A stretch of DNA of 20,177 bases, taken from Cymbomonas tetramitiformis. Its lineage: Eukaryota > Chlorophyta > Pyramimonadophyceae > Pyramimonadales > Pyramimonadaceae. The stretch covers positions 1 through 20,177 of the forward strand of contig LGRX02028973.1 of NCBI GenBank assembly GCA_001247695.2, given 5' to 3'. Below the pieces are notes generated by a model. The model searched no databases and was not told the origin of the DNA. It saw nothing but the letters and a program-made list of their open reading frames with translations. The position numbers and the translations under genes are program-made. How positions within the stretch are numbered: position 1 is the stretch's first letter; each line of letters begins with the position of its first letter. Of the stretch, positions 9,253 through 17,508 are shown in pieces.

Positions 9253-9593
9253 GAGTCCTTGTGCTTCAGGGAACTAAAATATGTATATCTTAGCAATATT
9301 TGTGGAAAGTCTCGTGCGCTAGAACGCACGGGAAGCCCTTGGTTGTTTGGCATGTATTGGGTTTGGGTCCATTCGAGCCCAAACCCAATAAATCTGCCAA
9401 AGAAATAAACTGATCATTTCGTGAACAATGTATCTCAGTCCTTGAGCTTCAGGAAACTTAAAAAGATATATCTCGATAATATTTGTGGAAAGTCTCGTGC
9501 GCTAGAACACATGGGAAGCCCTTGGTTGTTTGGCATGTATTGGGTTTGGGTACATTCGAGCCCAAACCCAATAAATCTGCCAAAGAAATAAAC
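9253..9593. repeat. 183-bp tandem repeats, left part
   Basis: Copy 1 starts at 9253 and copy 2 at 9436; copy 2 is cut by the retrotransposon at 9593 and resumes at 12932. Each unit holds a hairpin around CGTGCG-CTAGAA-CGCACG. It also holds a strong 13-bp stem, TATTGGGTTTGGG with CCCAAACCCAATA, whose loop contains ATTCGAG. Frames across these units have no protein features. Confidence 0.85.
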
Positions 9594-9835
9594 TGCGAGA
9601 AAGACAGATCCGCCGTCCGGCTAAGCTCGCTGAGCATCAAACTGATAATCACATAAACAGTGTCTGGCCGAGGCTTTATGCTCTCGGAAACCCAGACAGT
9701 GAAGCAAGACTGTACTACTGTACTGTACTACTGTACAGCACAGTGCTAGGATGTCACGGACACGATACGGAAGCAGGGTCAGGCTAGGGGCTAGTCAGAG
9801 CCCATAATAACTAAGCCTAAACCCGAAGTCCAGCA
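9594..9835 (-). repeat. 3' LTR (downstream of gag)
   Basis: Bounded by TG and CA on the + strand, with 242 bp matching the other LTR. It contains a short tandem of TACTACTGTACTG words and an imperfect hairpin formed by GTCTGGCCGAG and CTCGG..CCAGAC. Confidence 0.92.
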
Positions 9836-9850
9836 CACCACCCGTGGGTG
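9836..9850 (-). promoter_or_regulatory. Polypurine tract candidate
   Basis: On the minus strand the bases just before the 3' LTR read CACGGGTGGTG. This G-rich stretch is at the place expected for the plus-strand primer. It is short and interrupted by pyrimidines, so the assignment is positional. Confidence 0.4.
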
Positions 9851-9949
9851 TGACTACCTATATAGCAAAGCAGGTACAGGATATACAGCCACGTGATAAT
9901 AAACAAACACCTAACATTCACTTCGGTGGAAACAGATCACTTCTAGCTG

Positions 9950-10000
9950 GGTGCCGGGGTCTTGACCCGGTCATCCCACTACTGGGCTAAAGCTAATCAA
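9950..10000 (-). other. tRNA-like A-box/B-box pair in the 3' internal region
   Basis: On the minus strand, TAGCCCAGTAGTGGG resembles a polymerase III A-box. About ten bases later CCGGGTCAAGACCCCGG forms a T-arm-like hairpin, followed by CACCCAGCT. This may be a SINE-like remnant or a structural RNA element of the transposon. Confidence 0.35.
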
Positions 10001-10024
10001 GCTGCCAGGACAATCGAAGCAAAC

Positions 10025-12247
10025 TCAGCCACTTTGAGGCTGGTCAGCATGGCTGAGTTCAGCGGTCGGGATGTAAGCACAGTTGAATCCCGAAGTGAAT
10101 TGTAAGCTGTCTGTTTCAAATTGAGCACCACCAGACCCAAGTGGGTAAGGTGGATCCGTAGCTGAAAGCAAGGTAATAGAAGACTGTAAAGACTCCAAGA
10201 ACACCGAAGCCCTTAAATAAGCAGGATCCCACGGCGGTTTGAGCATTGAAGAGGAACACAGAAGAACCCCATCATCTGGCGGCCAATCACGGATGCCTGC
10301 AGCACCAAGTGGTGGAATCGAAGCAGAGAAACCTCCAGCAAACCGACGGACGGTGGCTCCGGGCTCAACCAGGCCCCTGTCACCACCGCCCACGGCAACC
10401 AGAGATGCCGTAGCGCTGGCCAGCAGAGAACAACAAAGCACCGAAGACATCAATGCACACCGGAGAAAGCTCGGCGGAGTCCGCGGACGGCACACCGGAG
10501 TCAGACTGCCTACTGTCGATGCTCCCCCGTCAGCAAGGTCAGAGTCAGAGCCATGCCCAAGAGTGCCGAAGGAGCCAAAAGCCACTTGCTGCCCGCCGTC
10601 AGAGTCATTGTCAGAGCCTTGGTCATTGTCAGAGACTTCAGAGCCAATGTCAGAAGCCTCAATCCTCATGCCAGCAAATAGCGGAACCGGTGCAGAGTCG
10701 CCAAGCTGGAGTGACGGGACAGAGCCAGGCAAGCTGAGAGAGCCAGGGATAACCACTGGCGGGTCATGAGCCGCAGGCACACCACCAGCCACGAGTGCAG
10801 AGGGATGCCGAACCGCAGGCGGTGGCGGAATCGAGCCCCGTGCACCCGAGTGGAATGTGGCCAGACCAAACTGAGCCATGCCGTCATCGTCAGCCGCCGC
10901 ATCCTGAGCGGAAGCCGCCGCATCCCGAAAGTGCCGCAGAGATGTGGGCTCAGCCGTCACAAAGGAATGCGCCGACAGCTCGCACACCTCTGGGCGACCC
11001 TCCATCGTGCAGAGCGACTCGAAGGCATGTTCATCCCCAGCGTCATAGAACCGCTGGAAACGAACAGCCAGGCAGTCAGTCTCATAGTCCTCAACCGCAC
11101 CACAGTAGTGGGCAGACTGAGGACCGCCGTTGGGGCATTCAGCATGCCAGTGCTTCAAACCACGTTGTGCACACTCCGCATTTCTGCAGTGAGGCACGAA
11201 GGCACCACTCTTCTTGTCAAATGAGACAGGAGGAGCGGTGCCAAGTGGCTTAACACCAGCACGATGATGCTTAGCAGCAGAGCGGGTAAGGTGCTTGCCC
11301 GCAGGCGGTGCCCCTTCCCGCTTCTGCCGCTTTAGATCACGAATGTCCTGCTGCATGCGCTCCAGCTGCTTCTGCAGACTGGACAACGCCGCAGCTAGGT
11401 CAGACGCGCCATCGCCGAATGACAGAGCAGAGACACGGGTGTCAGAGACTTTCAGGCCGTGGCGGAACTGCTCCCGCACACGAGCCTGAATAGTCAAGAG
11501 AGACACGCCCTGCCGCTGGTCAGCTCGAGCCAAGGAATTAGCCAAGTCACGGTACAACGCCGAATTGCCGAGAGTCTTTAGAAACTGCCGCTTCACCGCG
11601 TCCTCTGGCAAGTTGTGGGAACGCTGAACGTCCCGCAACAGGCCATTGAACTCACGGATGCCACGGTCAGGATCTTCGCTGCTGGGGATGCGGACCGCCA
11701 GCAGCGACTCAAAAGAGTCAAAGGGCTCTGAGCGTTCCTGGAGCATGCGTACCACCTCAAGGGCAGCACGCTTGCCATCTCCAGGAACGTCAGACCCAGA
11801 GGCCTCAAGCCAGTCACGAGCAGGCGAGCCAGGGCGAGCCAGAAACGTCAGAGCCGAAAGCAGCAACTCGTTGCCCTCATGCCTAGCCGCAACAGTCATG
11901 TCAGTCAGGTCAAAGAGGGGAGCAAGTGCCTGCGACTGGAGAAGAAACTGCGCTCGAAGCTCATGCATGATCTGTGAAAAAATGTCGACTGCGTCGGACT
12001 CTGTACCAGCGAAGCGGTCTGATTTGTCTCCGAGAATTTTCGTGGCAACGATTTTCGCAACCTTTCTGTCAAAATTGTCGCGAGCAAGCTGTTGACATTT
12101 GTCGAGAATCTCCCTCGCAGCTGCGGTGGTCGGAGCTGGCAGCTGCGGGGTGTGTGGTGTCGTAGTGTGCTGCGCACCCACATCATCAAAAATCGTCTCT
12201 AATCTACGGACGCGTGACCGCGTCATTCTATTTGCTGTGGTAACCAT
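10025..12247 (-). CDS. Gag-like polyprotein of LTR retrotransposon
   Basis: A 740-residue intact frame starting 437 bp inside the 5' LTR. Residues about 1-270 are mostly helical and charged, with a Gag/capsid-like stretch near 200-270 (FNGLLRDVQ ... VREQFRHGL). A predicted coiled coil follows near 290-315 (LQKQLERMQQDIRDLKRQ). A zinc-knuckle-like cluster lies at 354-371: Cys354, Cys359, His366, His368, Cys371, that is CX4CX6HXHX2C, which is not the usual CX2CX4HX4C. The rest is low complexity, acidic and proline/serine rich, with a hydrophobic stretch near 620 (MSSVLCCSLLASATASLVAV). No protease or polymerase motif was found. The expected role is to package the element's RNA into particles in trans. 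The part after about residue 450 matches nothing I recognise. Confidence 0.75.
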   Translation of the reverse strand: MVTTANRMTRSRVRRLETIFDDVGAQHTTTPHTPQLPAPTTAAAREILDKCQQLARDNFDRKVAKIVATKILGDKSDRFAGTESDAVDIFSQIMHELRAQFLLQSQALAPLFDLTDMTVAARHEGNELLLSALTFLARPGSPARDWLEASGSDVPGDGKRAALEVVRMLQERSEPFDSFESLLAVRIPSSEDPDRGIREFNGLLRDVQRSHNLPEDAVKRQFLKTLGNSALYRDLANSLARADQRQGVSLLTIQARVREQFRHGLKVSDTRVSALSFGDGASDLAAALSSLQKQLERMQQDIRDLKRQKREGAPPAGKHLTRSAAKHHRAGVKPLGTAPPVSFDKKSGAFVPHCRNAECAQRGLKHWHAECPNGGPQSAHYCGAVEDYETDCLAVRFQRFYDAGDEHAFESLCTMEGRPEVCELSAHSFVTAEPTSLRHFRDAAASAQDAAADDDGMAQFGLATFHSGARGSIPPPPAVRHPSALVAGGVPAAHDPPVVIPGSLSLPGSVPSLQLGDSAPVPLFAGMRIEASDIGSEVSDNDQGSDNDSDGGQQVAFGSFGTLGHGSDSDLADGGASTVGSLTPVCRPRTPPSFLRCALMSSVLCCSLLASATASLVAVGGGDRGLVEPGATVRRFAGGFSASIPPLGAAGIRDWPPDDGVLLCSSSMLKPPWDPAYLRASVFLESLQSSITLLSATDPPYPLGSGGAQFETDSLQFTSGFNCAYIPTAELSHADQPQSG

Positions 12248-12684
12248 GATAGAGAGACAGGGGAAAGAGTCGAGCTAATCAAGGGTGGTGGTATAAAATT
12301 GCCACGGCGGCCAGGTAATCCGTAGAAGTCTCAGCACAGTAGACCGAAATTCACAGGTCGTAAGCGGGAAAATGAGAGCGGCCAAAATGTACAACGTGTG
12401 GAGCGACCTCGCCAGGGCCAGTGGCGCACGATGCAAATAAACCCTCGCTGCGACGATACTGCCGTAAAAAAAAACAATCCGTCAACTGCCGATCTCCTGC
12501 GCAGCGAAGGCGAGCACAACGTGTGCCGCCATCACCGCCATGCTAAAAGGCCATACCGCGAGAACAATACACCACCGCCCAAGTGGGCGCTCAACCCCTC
12601 CTACGTCCTACTTAGCCGAACATGGCAACAACAAGGCGCTGCGCCATCATCAGAATCACCGGAAAGCCGGTGCGGGCCATAACC
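12248..12684 (-). other. 5' leader of the retrotransposon
   Basis: A 437-bp region between the 5' LTR and the gag start, the likely place for a packaging signal. Plus-strand frames over it (12398-12682 and 12540-12878) run antisense and into the LTR, and have no domain. They are not called. Confidence 0.6.
12669..12684 (-). promoter_or_regulatory. Primer-binding site like initiator-Met tRNA anticodon arm
   Basis: Immediately after the 5' LTR end (CGCA) the minus strand reads GGTTATGGCCCGCACC. The + strand GGTGCGGGCCATAACC, continued by CTGC of the LTR, can be read as a 5-bp anticodon stem (GCGGG / CCTGC) around CCATAA. It is one base short of the eukaryotic initiator-Met anticodon loop. Drosophila copia primes from an internal initiator-Met fragment of this kind. 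No ordinary TGG-type site is present at this junction. Confidence 0.55.
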
Positions 12685-12926
12685 TGCGAGGAAGACAGAT
12701 CCGCTGTCCGGCTAAGCTCGCTGAGCATCAAACTGATAATCACATAAACAGTGTCTGGCCGAGGCTTTATGCTCTCGGAAACCCAGACAGTGAAACAAGA
12801 GTGTACTACTGTACTGTACTACTGTACAATACAGTGCTAGGATGTCACGGACACGATACGGAAGCAGGGTCAGGCTAGGGGCTAGTCAGAGCCCATAATA
12901 ACTAAGCCTAAACCCGAAGTCCAGCA
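12685..12926 (-). repeat. 5' LTR (upstream of gag)
   Basis: The partner of 9594-9835. It carries the promoter in copia/gypsy-type elements, but no clear TATA box was distinguished. It is followed by the target duplication TAAAC at 12927-12931. Confidence 0.92.
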
Positions 12927-12931
12927 TAAAC

Positions 12932-13387
12932 TGTTCGTTTCGGGCACGATGTATGCCAGCCCTTGAGCTTCAGGGAACTTAAATGTATATATCTCGACAA
13001 TATTTGTGGAAAGTCTCGTGCGCTAGAACGCACGGGAAGCCCTTGGCTGTTTGGAATATATTGGGTTTGGGTACATTCGAGCCCAAACCCAATAAATCTG
13101 CCAAGGAAATAAACTGTTTGTTTCGCAAACAATGTATCTCAGTCCTTGTGCTTTAGGGAACTTGAAGATATATATCTTGGCAAAATATCAGCGTAGTTTC
13201 GTTTGCTAGGAAGCACGGGAAGACCTTGACTGTTTGGCATTTGTTGGTTTGGGTACATGAAAACCCAAACCCAAAAAGCTCTTTGCCATGAAGTGACCTT
13301 CTCGTGCATACTTGACGACAATCCTTGCGCGCAAGATGGTGAACTAATGTTACTCTTTAGTGAAAAGTTTCGTGCGCTAACACAGAG
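12932..13387. repeat. 183-bp tandem repeats, right part
   Basis: The rest of copy 2 resumes here. Copy 3 starts at 12957 and copy 4 at 13140, and a shortened fifth copy at about 13323 runs into the right arm. Copies 4 and 5 are more diverged, which suggests array growth from the left side. The GGGTTTGGGT..CCCAAACCC stem persists in copy 4. Confidence 0.8.
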
Positions 13388-14063
13388 GACTTCGATGTGG
13401 TTGGGTTCGAACCCAAGCAAGGTTGGCATGCTCAACCTTGACTTCCACACCCCAAAAGGTCGCGATGACGCCATAAACCCAAAAAGATAAATCAGTCTCT
13501 AACTTATCACACCTCGATGCTCCTCAAACTTTGTATGCATATTCAAAGTGAGTTGAATAAAACGTGAGAACAAGGTGGGTCCGATGTGGTTGGGTGTGAT
13601 CTCAAGCTAGGTTGCCCTAGGCTTCCACACCACAAGAAAGCGCGCCCCTCCTCGCCATCGGAAAACCTGCGACACAAGCTGCACAAAATGAGTATCGTGA
13701 GTTGGCACATATGCATAAGTAAACTGAAAAATAGAAGCAGCCAAACACTTCCGAAATCCCTGCGCATAACACAACAGCCACGACATCGTTCCGCCCATGA
13801 GGCGAAGCGAAGGACCGTTGAGAAAATTGTGAGCAGTAAATGTTGGTGCGCAGCTCTTCATCCTTGAGCTAGTCAACGCCAACGGCAATCGTATCCGCGA
13901 TATCGATGGAAGATAAATTGATGATGATTTAATAATCCTCGAAATTAAATTCACGATGACACGCGAGACGATGCGAGACGATATGACCGTCACGCTGGTT
14001 CAGAATTTTTCCGGGATTGAGACGGAAACGACGTGTGAATTCCAGCGCGTATAACCCTTCCCT
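13388..14063 (-). repeat. Right inverted arm of the foldback-like element
   Basis: The reverse complement of the left arm, with scattered substitutions and indels. The B-box-bearing motif is kept near 13394-13451, but its outer stem now has mismatches. The second motif (about 13584-13632) is also decayed. Frames inside are mirror images of left-arm frames and have no domain. Confidence 0.8.
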
Positions 14064-14096
14064 AAATTAAAATCGCTGTATCTCTTTATTGGATCC

Positions 14097-14834
14097 GAGT
14101 CCACCCCCTGGACTTATTAAATTTAGGATGTTTTAATAATTGTTGTAGCACCTGGTATAATTAATATATCCGTGCAAATATATAAATTGACAATTATTTA
14201 TATATTGAACTTTGAATTATACAGGGTGCGCTCGGCTGTCCCCCCCCTATAGGGGGTTATATTGAGCGGGTTCCATCAGGGACCTCAATATGACTGCTAA
14301 AACACCCCATATCGGATGCCCCATTCCCGCCCCCCCACCGGTACAAGGCATGAATCCAACCCCCCCCAGCCCTTTGGGGGGTCCCATAGGTGGAAAATAT
14401 AACCTTTGGGTGCCCTCCATGTGGAAGTTGGGTGGCACTTTTCGCTTGGCAAATTACCTAAAATTCACACATTCCATTAAATCCTCGCGACCCCTACATC
14501 CCTCTAAATGACGCAAGTCATGCAGAACCCCCCCAAACCCCTCGGGGGGGGGCATTGATAAAGTGTGGAACCATGGATTGCCCCCCAAATCTATTTTGGG
14601 GGGGGATTGGGCTTGGTCAATTTTGGTCATTTTTTTGGTCAACGCGGGGCAAAATGATGCCCTCGACCCTCGTCCGTCGGCCCAAAGGCCCCAAGGCGAA
14701 CCCTGGCGGTTCCTGGTGGTTCCCTGGCGGTTAAGGAAGGTTGTATTTATGAAGCGCTCGACAATACACGAATGACCTATGGGAGATACGGCAAAATCGA
14801 TCGGGGAAAAATGAGTCCACCCCCTGGAATTATT
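14097..14834. repeat. Direct repeat GAGTCCACCCCCTGGA bounding a 700-bp segment
   Basis: GAGTCCACCCCCTGGA followed by MTTATT occurs at 14097-14118 and 14813-14834. The core TCCA-CCCCC-TGGA is itself an inverted repeat. The two copies may be the ends of an unrecognised element, since similarity ends after about 22 bp. Confidence 0.4.
14240..14604. repeat. Four C-run/G-run hairpins in a row
   Basis: Pairs are C8/G5 at 14240-14256, C8/G6 at 14360-14381, C7/G9 at 14528-14552 and C6/G7 at 14581-14604. Each has a 4-11 base spacer. A further pair, ATATTGAG/CTCAATAT, lies at about 14258-14290. Such strand-symmetrical runs can form hairpins, or G-quadruplex and i-motif structures. Frames in this region are not convincing genes. 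Confidence 0.6.
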
Positions 14835-15223
14835 GACGATCCTATTAGAAGATAAACGAACTCTCGCTTTATACACGATTCGTGTCTCGTGTCACATGGA
14901 ACTCAACTGTCTGAATCAATTCTTCATGATTATTAATTCAGATAAATCAGATAATCGTGACGCGATAATCTCGCGGGTCGGCTCGCGAAGCTGTGACGAC
15001 GATCCTCGCGAACGACGAATTCAATAGCCGTTGGCACGCGCTTTCTCGCTCGCCCTCTCTCCGTTGCCGCCGGAATGTCCTTGCAAGCGCGTCAGTGTGC
15101 ACCCTCTCTCCTTCCCCCCATAGGGCGAACTGACTGCTGCTTGTGTTTAATTGACTCCTGGGAGGTATAACGGTTCGCTCTGCCCTTTCGGAATTGTTTT
15201 TTTTTTTTTTGAGATGTTTGCGG
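14835..15223. other. Intergenic stretch, nothing recognised
   Basis: There is no long frame with protein features. A T15 tract ends at 15210, just before the MITE. Small pyrimidine-rich patches (CTCTCTCC) occur near 15050-15115. Confidence 0.5.
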
Positions 15224-15225
15224 TA

Positions 15226-15393
15226 CAGTAAACACTCGTTTTTAAGAAAACGGGAATTTTAGGTCAGCCTAGCAACTTTCTTATTTATATAGAGATCTTA
15301 AATATGGAGTGTTATGTGTTAAATATTGTGAAGAAATCAAAAAAGCTGGCTACTTTCTTATTGGCGGGTTTTCTTATTACTGAGTGATTACTG
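15226..15393. mobile_element. 168-bp pogo/Fot-like MITE
   Basis: The terminal inverted repeats start CAGTAAACACTC on the left and CAGTAATCACTC on the complement of the right end, and continue into a shared TAAGAAAAC. About 21 of 27 positions agree by eye. The element is flanked by TA on both sides (15224-15225 and 15394-15395), as expected for the Tc1/mariner-pogo superfamily. It has no transposase. Confidence 0.75.
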
Positions 15394-15395
15394 TA

Positions 15396-15841
15396 TACGC
15401 TTTTCCCCGAGCCAAGGCGCCACGATTCCGTGCTTTCCGCAGCTTTCGCCCTTCTCTCTTTGCTCTTTGTCTCTCTCTCGTTCCTTGATGTGTGCGCTCG
15501 TTGCGCAAATGCCTTAGCGAGCGTATAGGGGGCAACCTCTTTATCGCATGAGGAAGGGGAAATCTCTTTGCGCTCTTCTTAAGAGGCCAATCGTACGTAT
15601 CGTATCGAGTCAGTCAGCGCGAATACCGTGATTTTCCGTTTTCCTTTCTGCAACTTTCTTGGCGTTAACTGACTTCAATGATTGGCTTATAAATTGTTCC
15701 CCTTTGAGCGTTTCGTGATTCCTTCCGACATGCCAGGCGCAAAATTGTTGAATTGCGCTCACATGTGCGAGTTGTGTAATCTGTTTTCCAGGGTTCCTTC
15801 TTCACCTCCTGACTCCTTCAAATCTGCGATCCACCTTCAGG
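15396..15841. other. Intergenic stretch, nothing recognised
   Basis: A mixed, pyrimidine-rich stretch (CTCTCTTTGCTCTTTGTCTC near 15450). No gene, RNA or clear repeat was found. Confidence 0.45.
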
Positions 15842-15956
15842 TAAGCTCCTGCATTTAGGGACCTGGCCCTCCTGTTAGGTGGAACTGTGTGCTGCTCCTG
15901 CTAGGTGTGTACTTGTTGACTCCGATGGCTCTTTGGCACCTGATAAAAGACTCTAA

Positions 15957-17075
15957 TGCCTATTCTCCCGGGGTTAAGGTGGGTTAACCCACCGTAAGAG
16001 CAATTTTGAATGGACTATAACTCATATGCACAAATCGAGTTGAGGCATCGAACCTATGCTTCGGGATAACTATTATGAGTCCTTTCGACCGTAGATACCC
16101 TAATCGTAATGCACTCCGACTGATTTATTTCATGAAAATGATATGCCAAGTCGATAGGGTCGACTGGTGGGTTGAGGCAATTGCTTACGGTGGGTTACCA
16201 AAAACCGGACGTATTGGTAGGTTCACCTAGGCGATATACCTCATCTCTGATGGCATGTTAAGACTTTTTAGGGTTTGATAATGTGTTGAGGCATCACGAT
16301 TTATCACATGCATGCCCAAAGTCAAGATAGCCAACCCCCCGCGCGCCAATCCTTATTTGGGTATACAGCAAAATATCATGTAAATTTTAGAAGAAATACT
16401 CACATTACTCGGGGTAAGCGCATATTAACGGTAATTCTTGCGAGGCCTAGGGCGAACAAGTGGTGCTGCTGGGTGACACAGCAGCAGCACCAACTGCTGG
16501 TGGTGGTTGGTGCCTCCTCTTCGTCACCAAGGAACAACAAGAGCTAAGGTTGTCTCGGTTGGTGCCTCCTCTTCGTCGCGTTCGTTCTCCGGTGGGTCAC
16601 CGACCAGATATTCCTCCACGAACTTCAAAGCCTTGTCGTGCACGTCACCATCGTATTTGAATTTGACAGTGAAGAGCTTGCTCGTTGCCTTCCCTGGGTC
16701 ATATCCTACTACCTCCGTCCGCGTCCGTCGAGAGGGTATTCAAAGAGGCCACTACAGTTATCGGCGAACTCTTGAAGGGCCCAACGAATCCCGACCACAG
16801 ACAGGCACCTGACGGGACGGTAAGCAAACGACCAACATATTTTTTCTGGATTTCTGGTTTGGGTTGACGGCGGCATGAGTTTTGTGAGTTTCCAAAGCCC
16901 TGCTTGGGTTGTTGGTGATTTTGCCAGCTCCGTATGGGCGTCTAGTTGTTATTTTTCACGGGGTTAACCACCTGTTATCGCGCGGAGTACGCGGGAAATG
17001 TGGAATGCTTAGGGTTGGGTAACCCACCGTAAACCCCTCTTACGGTGGGTTAACCCACCCCCGGGAGAATAGGCA
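15957..17075. mobile_element. 1.1-kb terminal-inverted-repeat element, non-autonomous
   Basis: The left end TGCCTATTCTCCCGGGG and the right end CCCCGGGAGAATAGGCA are inverted copies. The repeats continue through GTGGGTTAACCCACC and CGTAAGAG, about 40 bp in all, with one 5-bp gap. CTAA flanks both sides (15953-15956 and, one base out, 17077-17080). The neighbouring 266-bp repeat has the uninterrupted sequence GACTCTAAGATTGTAGC at about 17330, which is the empty site. The interior carries a short coding remnant and no full transposase. Confidence 0.85.
16524..16739 (-). pseudogene. Captured coding fragment of unknown protein
   Basis: The minus strand is open for 71 codons between two stops, with no start codon. 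The composition is protein-like: YDPGKATSKLFTVKFKYDG, then DVHDKALKFVEEYLVGDPP, then an acidic stretch. It ends soon after a 21-bp direct duplication, 52 bp apart, that begins GGTTGGTGCCTCC on the + strand (16505-16525 and 16557-16577). It is probably an exon piece carried by the TIR element; the family was not recognised. Confidence 0.45.
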
Positions 17076-17508
17076 GCTAAGATTGTAGCTTTTTGATTTA
17101 GAAATAATGATGCAAGTTGTCCCTGTCGGCCGCTTCTGTCTGCGCCCTTGCCAACCCTCTATGCTCCGGCATTTAGGGACCTGGCCCACCTGTTAGGTGG
17201 AACTAAAGTTGGGTTGTAGACGAAGCTGCAGACAGGGACATCAACAACATCTCAAGCTATGTGATTACGTTGTTTATGTTGTATGTTGTGTACTTGCTGA
17301 CTCCGATGGTTCTTTGGCACCTGATAAAAGACTCTAAGATTGTAGCTTTTTAATTTAAAAACAATGATGTAAGTCGTCCCTGTCGGCCGCTTCTGTGTTC
17401 TGTCTGCGCCCTTGCCAACCCTCCGTATGCTCCGGCATTTAGGGACCTGGCCCACCTGTTAGGTGGAACTAAAGTTGGGTTGTAGACGAACCCTACATTC
17501 TGGGAAAA

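Larger units (their letters stand above)
9594..12926 (-). mobile_element. Non-autonomous LTR retrotransposon with gag only (TR-GAG type)
   Basis: Two 242-bp direct repeats (9594-9835 and 12685-12926) begin TGCGAG and end CCAGCA. By eye they differ at 6 positions. The element is flanked by a 5-bp duplication TAAAC (9589-9593 and 12927-12931). The interior holds one long minus-strand Gag-like frame and no protease, integrase, reverse transcriptase or RNase H, so it must borrow polymerase from a related element. High LTR identity and an intact gag frame suggest a fairly recent insertion. It is inserted in a 183-bp repeat of the foldback-like element. Confidence 0.93.
8568..14063. mobile_element. 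Foldback-like long inverted-repeat element with nested LTR element
   Basis: The left arm 8568-9251 and right arm 13388-14063 are inverted copies of each other over about 680 bp. They diverge through point changes and small indels. The arms begin outermost with AGGGAAGGGTTATACGCGCT. Between them lie 183-bp tandem repeats, which gives the layout of foldback elements: long terminal inverted repeats around internal tandem repeats. Without the nested retrotransposon the element is about 2.16 kb and has no transposase frame, so it is non-autonomous. Target duplications could not be identified with confidence because the flanking AT-rich DNA is ambiguous. Confidence 0.75.
15842..17490. repeat. 266-bp tandem repeat, three partial copies, one interrupted
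   Basis: The phrase GCATTTAGGGACCTGGCCC, followed by the hairpin CCACCTGTTAGGTGG (weaker in copy 1), recurs at about 15852, 17169 and 17435. CCTGATAAAAGACTCTAA recurs at about 15939 and 17320. Copies 2 and 3 are 266 bp apart. Copy 1 is split by the 1.1-kb TIR element at 15957-17075. Confidence 0.8.

Noticed and set aside
10239..12165. Several plus-strand frames of 60-176 codons
   Set aside because: They are antisense shadows of the GC-rich gag gene.
16685..16867. Plus frame with LPPSASVERVF resembling a hAT dimerisation motif
   Set aside because: Only a few residues match, the frame is short, the strand is opposite to a better protein-like frame, and the element's flanks do not show an 8-bp duplication.
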